Positions 17,534 through 25,347 are shown, counted from the stretch's first letter. The stretch: 45,246 bases of DNA from Nostoc sp. WHI (GCF_015714725.1 NZ_WBKM01000292.1:1-45246); one strand, 5' to 3'. The notes: generated by a model from the letters alone, not told the origin. Translations and numbers: made by a program.

Positions 17534-18061
17534 TCACAAGAGTTCTGCAAGATTGGTTAGGCGCTCATAAACACCGATGAGGCGATCGCCTTCAAGTTCA
17601 ACAGAATTATTTGGATAATTCTGAATAGCTCCAAGCAGTGTAACTTCACCATTTTGTTTAATAGATGCACTCAAAGCGGTTCGCAAGGCTTGCTGATCTA
17701 GTTGTCCTGCGGGAGGATGAACTACTTGACCAATTTGGTTAACTAAAACTGGCCCAGCCCAGCTAGACAGTAAGTTATTTAAAAAAGCAGGATCGGCTTT
17801 TATTCCGGCTGTCAGTGCTTTACGAGCTAATGCGGGGTCTTGTTGTGCCGCCTGCAAATAAGCTCTTAACGTCGGGGTAGTCTTGCCAGTTTCTGTAAAC
17901 TGACTTAATTCTTCAACAGATATTTGTCCCTGAAAAGTACCGTACTTTAAAATAACTTGCTCGGCAGCATTCGCATTAGTAGTTGAGAGTAAAACAACAG
18001 CGCCTACGCCTAAAGCTACTGTCTGAGTGAGTAATTTAGTGAAAAGTTGAGAAATCTGCAT
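17534..18061 (-). CDS. DUF1400 (alpha/beta-hydrolase N-terminal-type) exported protein
   Basis: A 175-residue protein with a signal peptide: LFTKLLTQTVALGVGAVVLL followed by a likely cleavage after NANA. The mature part AEQVILKYGTFQGQISVEEL and ELSQFTETGKTTPTLRAYL matches DUF1400. That domain occurs alone or in front of alpha/beta hydrolases in cyanobacteria. No hydrolase domain follows here; the frame ends after ERLTNLAELL, which looks like a natural end for the standalone form. Location should be periplasmic. The function is unknown. Confidence 0.82.
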   Translation of the reverse strand: MQISQLFTKLLTQTVALGVGAVVLLSTTNANAAEQVILKYGTFQGQISVEELSQFTETGKTTPTLRAYLQAAQQDPALARKALTAGIKADPAFLNNLLSSWAGPVLVNQIGQVVHPPAGQLDQQALRTALSASIKQNGEVTLLGAIQNYPNNSVELEGDRLIGVYERLTNLAELL

Positions 18062-18203
18062 TTTGTCTAACTTTATAATGGTGCGGAAGTTGAACAGCAG
18101 ATATACTGCTATTTTGTTTCCTAGTTCTTTATAGTAGGCGCTTAATGGGAAATGACACTCCTACTATAGGTTGAAGCGGCTCATTCAGAGGGTACATAAC
18201 AAC

Positions 18204-18344
18204 TTATGAATGCACTTCTTGCAGTTTAAACTGTAACAACTGGAGATCAGTACGAATTGAACGATAGCGTTTTGCAAGTTCTCGAAAATACCTTTTGAAA
18301 CGAGGTGTAAGAGCGATCTGGATTGATGATGGTTCACTCTGCAT
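18204..18344 (-). pseudogene. Truncated RelE-type toxin of a type II toxin-antitoxin pair
   Basis: A 46-codon frame starting inside the end of the antitoxin gene (11-base overlap): IQIALTPRFKRYFRELAKRY then RSIRTDLQ. This matches the N-terminus of the cyanobacterial RelE/YoeB-like toxins that pair with this antitoxin type, which are about 100 residues. After DLQLLQFK the similarity stops and a TAA follows. The catalytic C-terminal half, which carries the basic and aromatic residues of RelE toxins, is not found downstream in any frame I read. The toxin looks inactivated by a deletion. Assignment is from memory of the family. Confidence 0.7.
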
Positions 18345-18579
18345 TGATGCCTGACCACATTTCTGAGAGGGGAATAGTTTGTCCAGTTAAAGCCTCGTGT
18401 AAACCTTGATGAATACCTTCAATAACAATTTTAGTAGGTGTTTCGTCTGGATTTATTTCGTCATCTTCGGAAATTAAGACGATAACACGAACGCGCTGTG
18501 GTTTGATGAATCCCAGCGATTCATTTAGCATAAGTTGTCCACTCTCATTAATTGTCGCTGTGGTTTCAATTGCTTTCAT
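18334..18579 (-). CDS. Antitoxin of a type II toxin-antitoxin pair
   Basis: An 81-residue acidic protein. I place the start at the ATG at 18579 (MKAIETTATINESGQLML), because the extra upstream residues of the longer frame are not protein-like. The N-terminal TATINESGQLMLNESL is the beta-hairpin swapped-dimer pattern of small antitoxins, followed by RVRVIVLI and a long acidic linker. The C-terminal part, HEALTGQTIPLSEMWSGI, is the usual toxin-neutralising tail. Its partner toxin, overlapping by 11 bases, is truncated, so this antitoxin may be an orphan. Confidence 0.78.
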   Translation of the reverse strand: MKAIETTATINESGQLMLNESLGFIKPQRVRVIVLISEDDEINPDETPTKIVIEGIHQGLHEALTGQTIPLSEMWSGINAE

Positions 18580-18943
18580 AAATGCAATACCTTCGCTCAA
18601 AAAAGAGTATGAAAAGAGAGGACTGATGTAATAAAGTTGTGGTCTTGCAAAACAACAACTCAAAACCTACAAACATCTGAATATTCGACATCCTAGCACT
18701 GTTACAATATTATTGCGAATTCAGAACATGATTAATTCGCTATTCAAGTTATTAGCTGGTTTTATTTATGCCTACCTACTTATGAGAGCGTAGGCGTAGC
18801 CAGCACTTCTCTGGGAGAGGCTGCGCCTACGGCTTGGCTCAGTGACCACCGTAGGCATCGCTGCTGCAATGTCTCATAAACTTTTACTTTTAAAGCTTTG
18901 CTGCTTATGCCGTGTGTAAGATATATGAATTAGGCGATCGCTA
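18580..18943. repeat. Intergenic region with dispersed repeat copy 3
   Basis: Bases 18787-18926 hold GAGCGTAGGCGTAGCCAGCA, a hairpin-like AGAGGCTGCGCCTACGG part and CATCGCTGCTGCAATGTCTC followed by ATAAACTTTTAC. The last part and its TGTGTAAGATA-like tail match copy 1 at 16000-16070. The remainder, 18664-18780, is AT-rich with no visible feature. The HIP1 site at about 18933 lies just before the Uma2 start. Confidence 0.8.
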
Positions 18944-19510
18944 ATGCTGCTTATGATTAACATTGTAGGTCAACTCTCTTTAGAAGAATTTCTAGCTCTA
19001 CCCGAAGGAGATGTATACTATGAGCTTGTCAATGGTCAGGCAATCCCTAAAGTGTCTCCAAAATTTTTTCATTCGACTTTACAGCTAGCTTTAGGATTAC
19101 TAATTCGTACTTGGTGCAAAGGTAAAGGTAGAGTTCTTCCTGAGTGGGCAATTCTCTTAAAGCGTCGAGGCAAAGATTGGGCACCTTTACCAGATTTGAC
19201 ATACATATCTTACGAACGTTTACCCAAAAGTTGGAAGCGTAATGAAGCTTGTCCGGCGATTCCAGAATTGGTAATTGAGATTATATCTCCAGACCAAACC
19301 ATGAAGGAATTTGAAGATAAAGCGCAGGATTATTTTGCTGCGGGTGTGTCAAGGGTTTGGGTTGTAGACCCGGAAGCGATAAGTATTAGGGTTTTTCTTC
19401 CTGATGGTTCAAGTCAAGTTTACACAGATAATAGGCTGATTGTAGATGAGCTACTTCCAGGTTTGGAATTGACCACAAGGCAAATATTTGAAGAGGCAGA
19501 ATTGATTTAA
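18944..19510 (+). CDS. Uma2 family (DUF820) PD-(D/E)XK-like protein
   Basis: A 188-residue protein of a family greatly expanded in cyanobacteria and assigned to the PD-(D/E)XK nuclease superfamily. Family marks are SLEEFLALPEGDVYYELVNG, WAPLPDLTYIS, PELVIEIISPDQ and KAQDYFAAGVSRVWVVDPE. The acidic residues of PDLTY and ELVIEI are the candidate catalytic positions. The family's real substrate is not settled. A second in-frame ATG lies three codons in (18953), and the start is uncertain between the two. It stands alone. Confidence 0.88.
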   Translation: MLLMINIVGQLSLEEFLALPEGDVYYELVNGQAIPKVSPKFFHSTLQLALGLLIRTWCKGKGRVLPEWAILLKRRGKDWAPLPDLTYISYERLPKSWKRNEACPAIPELVIEIISPDQTMKEFEDKAQDYFAAGVSRVWVVDPEAISIRVFLPDGSSQVYTDNRLIVDELLPGLELTTRQIFEEAELI

Positions 19511-19913
19511 TTTTATCTTTTAGCATTTAAAAATAGACTTACAAAATATGTCTAATTATCAGTTTATTTAAACCTCTAGGTGGATTCATTAACCTCAAGT
19601 TATAGAGACAGTTTTAATTTAGTCCGAAAACTCTAGAATTTTTGTCTAAATAAATAAGGGCAAAAATCACGTTGCTATGGATAGAAGTCGTACACACAGA
19701 TAGCACAGATGCATTCGCGTAGCGTCTTGTTGTCAAATATCAATATATCTATAGATATAACTAACAAAGCTAGTTTTAGCAAAGTTCCACCTGTAGACTC
19801 ACGCAATTAAAACTAAAAACGTTAATACTAAAAAATAACTTTACCAGCCTTAAACCTGGTTGTAATCAAAAATTATAGCCCAGAAGAAGCAAATAGACAA
19901 AAGAGTACAAACA
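19511..19913. other. Intergenic region, nothing recognised
   Basis: About 400 AT-rich bases. A CGCGTAGCGTCTTGT fragment at about 19715 also occurs at about 36619, a short piece of a Nostoc-type repeat. The last 100 bases should hold the promoter of the next gene; no specific boxes are called. Confidence 0.5.
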
Positions 19914-20357
19914 ATGGCAACTTCTACAGAACGAGATCAACAAATTCAAAAGCTGCATGAACTAATCAAAGATATTGATTATGGGATGTTTACCACAGTC
20001 GATGATGATGGCAGTTTGCATAGTTATCCTATGTCAAAAAGTGGTGAGATTAACTCTGATAACATACTCTGGTTTTTTACCAATGCTGGTTCCCACAAAG
20101 TGACTGAGATTGAACACCATAAGCAGGTAAATGTTAGTTTTTCCTCATCCGAACAGCAGCGATACGTTTCTATCTCAGGTACAGCAAAACTCGTGAAAGA
20201 CCGCAACAAGATGCAAGAGCTATGGAAGCCGGAACTTCAAACCTGGTTTCCTAAAGGACTGGATGAACCCGATATTGCTTTGCTCCAGGTGAATATTAAC
20301 CAGGTTAATTATTGGGATAGTGCATCAAGTTTTCAGCCACAAACAATTAGTTTGTAG
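19914..20357 (+). CDS. Pyridoxamine 5'-phosphate oxidase-like general stress protein
   Basis: A 147-residue flavin-binding split-barrel protein. KLHELIKDIDYGMFTTVDDD begins the domain, then LWFFTNAGSHKVTEIEHHKQ, VNVSFSSSEQQRYVSISGTA and ELQTWFPKGLDEPDIALLQV are typical of the small GsiB/general-stress FMN-binding members. They bind FMN or F420-like cofactors and are linked to stress, without an agreed reaction. Length and ends look complete. A decayed aldo/keto reductase lies immediately downstream. Confidence 0.88.
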   Translation: MATSTERDQQIQKLHELIKDIDYGMFTTVDDDGSLHSYPMSKSGEINSDNILWFFTNAGSHKVTEIEHHKQVNVSFSSSEQQRYVSISGTAKLVKDRNKMQELWKPELQTWFPKGLDEPDIALLQVNINQVNYWDSASSFQPQTISL

Positions 20358-20361
20358 ACGT

Positions 20362-20553
20362 GTAGGTGAAATTCCTCTGCGTCCACTGGGAAAAACAGGG
20401 GTAAAAGCAAAAGAAATGCAGGCGTTACGCGATCGTTGTGCCCAATACGCAACTGATGGCCGTTTTGAACTCTTCAAAACCTCCATGAAGTTTGATGGCG
20501 ATATAGGCAGAATCCAGCATGGCTTTCCACCCCAAAGCCAAATGCAGACATGA
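20362..20553 (+). pseudogene. Aldo/keto reductase remnant with most of the gene deleted
   Basis: The frame reads GEIPLRPLGKTGVK, the usual N-terminal opening of aldo/keto reductases, and passes directly into KEMQALRDRCAQYATDGRFE and MKFDGDIGRIQHGFPPQSQ, a C-terminal segment typical of one cyanobacterial aldo/keto reductase group. Roughly 300 residues, including the whole barrel and the catalytic Asp-Tyr-Lys-His, are missing without loss of frame. It begins just after the stop of the stress protein and has no convincing start, so it is probably dead. Confidence 0.72.
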
Positions 20554-20561
20554 AACTGAGG

Positions 20562-20583
20562 ACAAGGGGTTTAAGCCCCTTGT
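20562..20583. terminator. Hairpin ACAAGGGG / CCCCTTGT
   Basis: A perfect 8-bp stem, ACAAGGGG with CCCCTTGT, around a 6-base loop. Only a weak T-rich tail follows, so it may be a repeat-derived hairpin rather than a real terminator. Confidence 0.55.
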
Positions 20584-21076
20584 TCTATGCAACCTGTAAT
20601 CGGTATTATATTTATCTAAGTACTATAAAATTGTGGCGTTGCTGAATATAGGGATGAATGTTTCGCGCAAAGGCAAGGCAGCGCGTTGCGGGGGTTCCCC
20701 CTCGTTGTAGCGACTGCCGCGCAAAGACGCAAAGTCAAAATTGTTATTGTTTTATTGCTGAGAACAAAGAGCGTAGTTTACCGCCGTAGGCATCGCATAA
20801 ATACCGAAAGCCGCTTAAAAGCTGGTGCAAAAAAATATTCACCAGAAAGCTCAAAGTGCGTAGTATCATCATCAATAGTTGAAAATAAATATAAGGCTTG
20901 TTGCGAAACATCCCTTTGCGGAGCGTCTCAAAGACAAGCTGCTTGCCATCACACATCACTTAAGTTTTGAAACATCTTGCAAAAAAGATATGTTGGATTT
21001 ATTTGTGTCCACTTACTCAATTTTTATAAAACAAGATACATTAACTGGAAGTTTAATAGCAAAGGAACCAAAACCT
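20584..21076. repeat. Intergenic region of composite GC-rich repeats
   Basis: Contains GGCGTTGCTGAATATAGGGA at 20635 (related copies at 39072 and 39127). A GCAGCGCGTTGCGG...CGACTGCCGC palindromic block occupies about 20678-20720, CCGTAGGCATCGC lies near 20783, and a CCCTTTGCGGAGCGTCTC piece near 20912. Open frames here are made of repeats. AAAGGA at about 21061 is the probable ribosome binding site of the next gene. Confidence 0.7.
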
Positions 21077-21820
21077 ATGGCCGTTTATAGCCCTCAAATT
21101 ATCCGTCATATATTGATCGGGCTGGGATATTTAGCTCCTGAGATTGATCCTAACCCGGATCTGACTAAATTTGCTCCCTGGAAGAGGAATGATAACTCCT
21201 TGACAGATCAACCTACCGAAGAAGCCATTAAAAGATTTCAGAAACAGTACTCACAAAAACTTGTGGTAAGTGGTAACGCTGATGCTGAAACTCGAAGCGT
21301 CATAGAAGATACAGTTAAAGGGCTTCAGAATAGATTGAAATTTCATGGTTTTGCAACGAATGCTGAAATACCTTCAGATAAACCTTTTTATGGGCCAGCA
21401 ACTTATACAGCAGTCAAGAGATTTCAGAAATCTCAAGGTTTAACTGAAAATGGCATTGCTACTACTCAACAGCGTCAAATTCTACAGCAACCTACTCTGC
21501 AAAATAAGCCCCAAACGCAGCCACAGTCACAAGTCAAGCTGATAGATTTGTACTCTCAATTCAAAAAGAATCCTCAAAATCCTTCTTATATTGCAGCACT
21601 AAATAACTTACAACAAAATCTACCCAAGGACGTTTTAAACAAAGTTACTAACAAATGGAGGGGAACAAATGATCAAAACCCTGAGATTGTCAAGCTTACA
21701 AATCTGTTCACTTATTATGATGATAACAATGCAAATCATCGTGATGCACTAAATCACTTACAAAGTCAGATTACCCCAGCCGTCTCTCAAGCATTTTTAA
21801 GTCTCTGGAATAAGAAGTAG
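21077..21820 (+). CDS. Protein with two peptidoglycan-binding (PG_binding_1) domains
   Basis: A 247-residue protein. I choose the ATG at 21077, preceded by AAAGGA, because upstream residues derive from repeats. Domain one covers residues 1-80 (IIRHILIGLGYLAPEI, then PTEEAIKRFQKQYSQKLVVS). Domain two covers about 85-140 (LQNRLKFHGF, PFYGPATYTAVKRFQKSQGL). A Gln-rich linker follows, then a C-terminal region containing two similar segments, NPSYIAALNNLQQNL and NANHRDALNHLQSQI, each about 20 residues. No signal peptide is seen, odd for a wall-binding protein. The C-terminal function is unknown. Confidence 0.8.
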   Translation: MAVYSPQIIRHILIGLGYLAPEIDPNPDLTKFAPWKRNDNSLTDQPTEEAIKRFQKQYSQKLVVSGNADAETRSVIEDTVKGLQNRLKFHGFATNAEIPSDKPFYGPATYTAVKRFQKSQGLTENGIATTQQRQILQQPTLQNKPQTQPQSQVKLIDLYSQFKKNPQNPSYIAALNNLQQNLPKDVLNKVTNKWRGTNDQNPEIVKLTNLFTYYDDNNANHRDALNHLQSQITPAVSQAFLSLWNKK

Positions 21821-22297
21821 TATCAGGTTACATTAATAACTTATAAAACGTTATTGCAACCCAGCGAAGTAATTCTAGTCATTGCGATCGCTTTATTTTC
21901 CTCGTTCCCATCTAGAGCATAAGAACGAGAGAATTAATTATGTTTATCTATTTATCATCAACATTACAACATTCATAATTAACATTGCAACATTCCTCAT
22001 CAACATTGCAACATTCCTTATCAACATTGCAGCATTCATAATTAACATTGCAACACTCCTCATCAACACTGCAAGACTCCTTATCAATATTCCAACACTC
22101 CTCATCAACATTGCAACATTCCTCATCAACATTAAAGCAATTGTGAAGAAAACCAGGTGGAATATCTGAATTCCGAAAAATTACTTAAATTCATTTGTAT
22201 CTTTTTAATAAATACAATTATTCATGAATTTTACTGAGCCAGAAAACAGCTTTAGTAAGGCAAACTAGCTTTAGAAGACTCTCTAAAAAATATATTT
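21821..22297. other. Intergenic region containing a tandem array
   Basis: Apart from the 21-bp array at 21953-22141 described separately, the region is AT-rich. A HIP1 site lies at about 21885. The frame across the array can be read on both strands; neither has a convincing start. Confidence 0.6.
21953..22141. repeat. Tandem array of nine 21-bp units
   Basis: Nine consecutive 21-base units with consensus CCTCATCAACATTGCAACATT; the first and last are the most diverged. There is no spacer, so it is not a CRISPR. As 21 is a multiple of 3, every frame repeats as heptapeptides. The plus strand can read INIATFL-type units and the minus strand MLMRNVA-type units, both open across the array. CAACATT occurs twice per unit. 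I see no ribosome binding site for either frame. Confidence 0.93.
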
Positions 22298-22675
22298 ATG
22301 TCCCGTAAAAAACGTACATCCCGTGTTATGGAAAAAGCTGAATTGAGATCCACGGGGCTGAAAGCAATTGATGCAAATATGGATTTTGGTGATAATTGCA
22401 ATTTGCAAAATTTGACTCAATCAATTGAGCAATTACGCACTATGCTTAATGCTTATAACACCGAGCTAGCTGTGATTGACGCTTCCAAAACTAAAATTGA
22501 TGTGATGGAAAAAATCTTGAGTAATCTTACAGACAAGATGGTGAGAGGTGTTGCTTTTAAATATGGCAAAGACAGCAGCGAATATGAAATAGCTGGTGGC
22601 GTTCGTGACAGCGAACGTGTCCGCAAAAGTAGATTGAGCCGCATGAAAGCGGGTGCAGTAGAAGTATCAGACTAG
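22298..22675 (+). CDS. Conserved-looking hypothetical protein
   Basis: A 125-residue soluble protein. The start is basic (MSRKKRTSRVMEKAELRS), the middle is a probable long helix (LTQSIEQLRTMLNAYNTELA, then IDVMEKILSNLTDKM), and the end is FKYGKDSSEYEIAGGVRDSE followed by a basic RVRKSRLSRMKAG stretch. The Glu-Tyr-Glu and GGxR pattern near the end recalls hypothetical proteins I have seen in other filamentous cyanobacteria. No known domain is recognised. It is followed 118 bases later by an exported protein gene. Confidence 0.7.
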   Translation: MSRKKRTSRVMEKAELRSTGLKAIDANMDFGDNCNLQNLTQSIEQLRTMLNAYNTELAVIDASKTKIDVMEKILSNLTDKMVRGVAFKYGKDSSEYEIAGGVRDSERVRKSRLSRMKAGAVEVSD

Positions 22676-22792
22676 AAAGCTAAAATCGTCTAATACAGAT
22701 ATGCAAGTCTAAAGAATTTTGCTTGTGTAAATACTGGTTAGAGATTATAGTTAAAACGAAGTTTTTGTCCACTTTTCAAGCAAGGTTTTACC

Positions 22793-23545
22793 ATGATTTA
22801 TTCTCACAAATTGCAGAGATATTTTGCAAGTTTCTCTTTATCTCTGGTATTGGTAGCTGATTTAGTAATCACACAAGAAGCTCCTCCAGCTTTTGCCCAA
22901 ACGATAAATTCATCTATCGGGAGTGCGGTGACATTCAGTTGCAATGATAGTGAAACGACAATCAAAGCTAAAAATGGTGCCAAGGTAAGGAATGGAACTA
23001 CAGCCATTTACATTGGTTATCAACAAGTTTCATCTATCAATAAAAACCCTATAACTATCCGTTTTAATAATGGGATTAAAGCATGGTGTCGTACTGACTA
23101 CGAAACAACAAATGATGATGGCACAGGCTATGGATTGTTTTGGGATGGGGGCAGTGTTTTGTATGGCGTTTACTCCTCCACTGGCAGTCAGACTGGTAAT
23201 GATTTCCGTCGCTATTCCGCTTTGCGTTGGTTGCCTAGCTATGGTAGCGGAGGCGGGCCAAAAGCTGCGGTTATAGCGCGAATTAATCCAGCTAATGGCC
23301 AGGTTGACTATGCCACATTTTTATCTGCCAAAAGGCCAAATGATGGAAAAACTAACTCTTTAGTTGTCAGCAGTCTATCATGGAATGGCACAAATTTAAC
23401 TGTGCAGGCAAAGTCATGGTGGAGTCCTCGTCGCGTTAATACAAATTCCATGACTTGTTCTGGTTCATCACCTTATCAATACACAGCCGTATTCACTGGC
23501 GATTTAAAAAAGGTCAACTCGGCTTCAGCAGCTACTTGTAGTTAA
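22793..23545 (+). CDS. Exported hypothetical protein
   Basis: A 250-residue protein with an N-terminal signal peptide, YFASFSLSLVLVADLVITQE, and a likely cleavage after PAFA. The mature part is rich in Ser, Gly, Asn and aromatic residues, with little charge, and has four cysteines (FSCND, KAWCRTD, MTCSG, final ATCS), suggesting two disulfides. Repeated motifs such as YGLFWDGGSVLYGVYSSTGS resemble a beta-rich extracellular fold. It is not a family I can name. An intact HIP1-based terminator follows. It seems complete. Confidence 0.75.
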   Translation: MIYSHKLQRYFASFSLSLVLVADLVITQEAPPAFAQTINSSIGSAVTFSCNDSETTIKAKNGAKVRNGTTAIYIGYQQVSSINKNPITIRFNNGIKAWCRTDYETTNDDGTGYGLFWDGGSVLYGVYSSTGSQTGNDFRRYSALRWLPSYGSGGGPKAAVIARINPANGQVDYATFLSAKRPNDGKTNSLVVSSLSWNGTNLTVQAKSWWSPRRVNTNSMTCSGSSPYQYTAVFTGDLKKVNSASAATCS

Positions 23546-23586
23546 AAGAAAAGAATTCAAGTTTTTTCTCGTTGTTTGAGAATTGA

Positions 23587-23627
23587 CAAAAGCGATCGCC
23601 TTTGATATTTGTGGGGCGATCGCTTTT
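23587..23627 (+). terminator. Rho-independent terminator built from two HIP1 sites
   Basis: AAAAGCGATCGCC at 23587-23599 pairs perfectly with GGCGATCGCTTTT at 23614-23626 across a 14-base loop, followed by further T. Each arm contains a complete HIP1 octamer. It lies about 40 bases after the exported protein gene. Confidence 0.88.
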
Positions 23628-23642
23628 TCTCATTTATCTAAT

Positions 23643-23692
23643 CAATACGGTTCGGTTAAGGCAAGAGACGCGATAAATCGCCGTCTCTACAA
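23643..23692. repeat. Dispersed hairpin repeat, copy B
   Basis: Same sequence as copy A at 7914-7962 (GGTTAAGGCAAGAGACGCGA then TAAATCGCCGTCTCTACAA). It directly follows the HIP1 terminator. Bases 23720-23793 then hold another repeat type, with GCGGCAGAGCCGC and two ACGAGGTT ends. Confidence 0.85.
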
Positions 23693-23898
23693 TGCCTCGG
23701 GGAATGCCTACTTTGGGGCTGCTGCCTTCCTGACTCGCGGCAGAGCCGCAACGAGGTTCATTTCCAGCCAGAGGCTAGAAACGAGGTTTTAAACAATAGC
23801 CAAAACCCTGACTTTTGGGTAGGGGCAATTCATGAATTGCCTCTACAGCGTGTAGTTTTGCGTAAGTTATATCTGACTCCTGAATTCTTCAACTAACT

Positions 23899-25173
23899 CT
23901 AATTTTTCCCACTTGGACGCTGAATAATTGTCTCTACAACCCGCCGCTTGGCTTTCGGATCAATACCTACCAAGCGCACGTATTCACCGCTATATTCTGT
24001 TAGAGTTGATTCTAAGTTTGAAATTGCATCAGTCTCGCTATCAATGTGGCTGTTAACACAACTTTGCCATGAACCTGTGCGGAAACGGCGCTCATCTACG
24101 TGTTCAATGCTAATTTTGTAACCTTGAGACAATAATTGTCTGATTTGTGCTTGTGTATCTAAAGTCAAATGGGGACTTGATACTTCCTGTTTCTGAAATT
24201 GATTAGTTTTTACTTCTTGGGTTGTACCATTGCTTAACGGCTGATTGATTGGTGTCACAGCAGGCGGTGCAGATTGATCAGAATTTCTCCCTCTATTGAG
24301 TCGGTTGTAATCATCAACCAAATGGGAATTTTCCACCCGTTTTTGTTCACCAACCAGGAAATTACCAGACTCGATTAAGTGAGACAACCTGAAATCTGGC
24401 TTTTTAAATTCTGGTGGGCCTTCAACGCTATTAACCACACTCAACGATACCCGCTCAAAACCAACTTGATGGATGTAGTTGCGGATTTGTTCGTCATAAA
24501 TGCGCGATCGCAAAGCGCTAAAAAAGTCAATGGACTGATTGACAAAAGTATCAACTAGCTGCTCAACTTCCCGCTCTGATAGTCCATCCAGTTCAAAAAT
24601 CCCCTTGACAATTCCCACCTTGTCGTCTCGGTTTGGTTCCCAGTAAAATTTATCCATCCGTCCATCCCGAATTAACGGTGCATAGAGGGTAGAAAAATCA
24701 TTACCTGTGACAATAATCGGTACACGACGTAAAGGCGTGGAATCATAGCTTCCAGGCAACTGTACATCTGTGGGATTATCAGCAATATTCATCAGTGTGG
24801 CATTCACCAACTGCGTATTTACAGTATATTGAGTGCCTTCATCAAAGCGTCCAGCCCCCGCATCTAAATCGTTAATCATCAGTACACACATTTTGCCGCG
24901 TACTTTGATCAGTTCTGCTGTTTCGCGATAGCGCAGCCGAATCAACCGCGCTGGATCTCCTGCATCTGGACTTTCTAATTCGCCGCCAGATACGTTAGTC
25001 ACCTCGATACCCATTTTCTCGAAGACTAATTGACATTGAAAGGTTTTGCCTTCTCCTTTGCGTCCATGAATACCCAAAATCACGGGGACTCGCACGCCGG
25101 GAAGGTTCAAGAAATTTTTGGTGATGTGGACAGCCAGTTTGTCTAGAAACCGGGGAGCGATGTAGTAACCCAT
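23899..25173 (-). CDS. rca: RuBisCO activase with C-terminal SSUL domain
   Basis: A 424-residue AAA+ protein that removes inhibitory sugar phosphates from RuBisCO. The ATPase module occupies about residues 1-290: Walker A GRKGEGKT with K43, Walker B VLMINDLDAGAG, and the arginine-finger region PLIRDGRMDKFYWEPNRDDK. After a Gln/Asn-rich linker (about 290-330), the last 90 residues form a RuBisCO-small-subunit-like domain: DTQAQIRQLLSQGYKI, then RRFRTGSWQSC and YVRLVGIDPKAKRRV. In cyanobacteria that domain docks on RuBisCO and recruits the protein to carboxysomes. rbcL and rbcS are not adjacent. The SSUL has a single cysteine, so an intramolecular disulfide is excluded there. Confidence 0.95.
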   Translation of the reverse strand: MGYYIAPRFLDKLAVHITKNFLNLPGVRVPVILGIHGRKGEGKTFQCQLVFEKMGIEVTNVSGGELESPDAGDPARLIRLRYRETAELIKVRGKMCVLMINDLDAGAGRFDEGTQYTVNTQLVNATLMNIADNPTDVQLPGSYDSTPLRRVPIIVTGNDFSTLYAPLIRDGRMDKFYWEPNRDDKVGIVKGIFELDGLSEREVEQLVDTFVNQSIDFFSALRSRIYDEQIRNYIHQVGFERVSLSVVNSVEGPPEFKKPDFRLSHLIESGNFLVGEQKRVENSHLVDDYNRLNRGRNSDQSAPPAVTPINQPLSNGTTQEVKTNQFQKQEVSSPHLTLDTQAQIRQLLSQGYKISIEHVDERRFRTGSWQSCVNSHIDSETDAISNLESTLTEYSGEYVRLVGIDPKAKRRVVETIIQRPSGKN

Positions 25174-25207
25174 GAGTTTTTATGATGAAAAATTAACACT
25201 ACTAAGG

Positions 25208-25241
25208 TTAATGTTAAGTTTTTTTGGGGATAGCGATCGCT
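25208..25241 (+). repeat. Direct repeat left copy (AAGTTTTTTTGGGGATAGCG)
   Basis: TAATGTTAAGTTTTTTTGGG followed by GATAGCGATCGCTTG. A close copy in the same direction is at 26304-26337 (TAATGTAAAGTTTTTTTGGG followed by AATAGCGATCGCCTG). The two bracket a 1.06-kb segment holding a nested MITE and one gene. Confidence 0.75.
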
Positions 25242-25347
25242 TGACTCTGATTGATTATTTTCTCAGGTGCAGTTATATCATGTTTGCTGAATTGCCCATA
25301 ACAAAAGAACCTCACCCAAGATTACCCAAGGGTAAATCTTTCCCTCT

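Noticed and set aside
20678..20720. tRNA-like folded segment
   Set aside because: It is a palindromic GC-rich intergenic repeat without a T-loop consensus or anticodon arm.
20879..21076. N-terminal extension of the peptidoglycan-binding protein
   Set aside because: The extra 66 codons begin at TTG and pass through repeat sequence; the ATG at 21077 has a ribosome binding site and starts the domain.
21944..22169. 21-bp array as a CRISPR or a diversity-generating template repeat
   Set aside because: Units abut without spacers, and no cas or reverse transcriptase gene is present; the array is a plain tandem repeat.
21882..22169. Membrane-peptide gene across the 21-bp array
   Set aside because: Not annotated as a gene because the start is non-ATG without a ribosome binding site and the opposite strand is equally open; kept as a finding.
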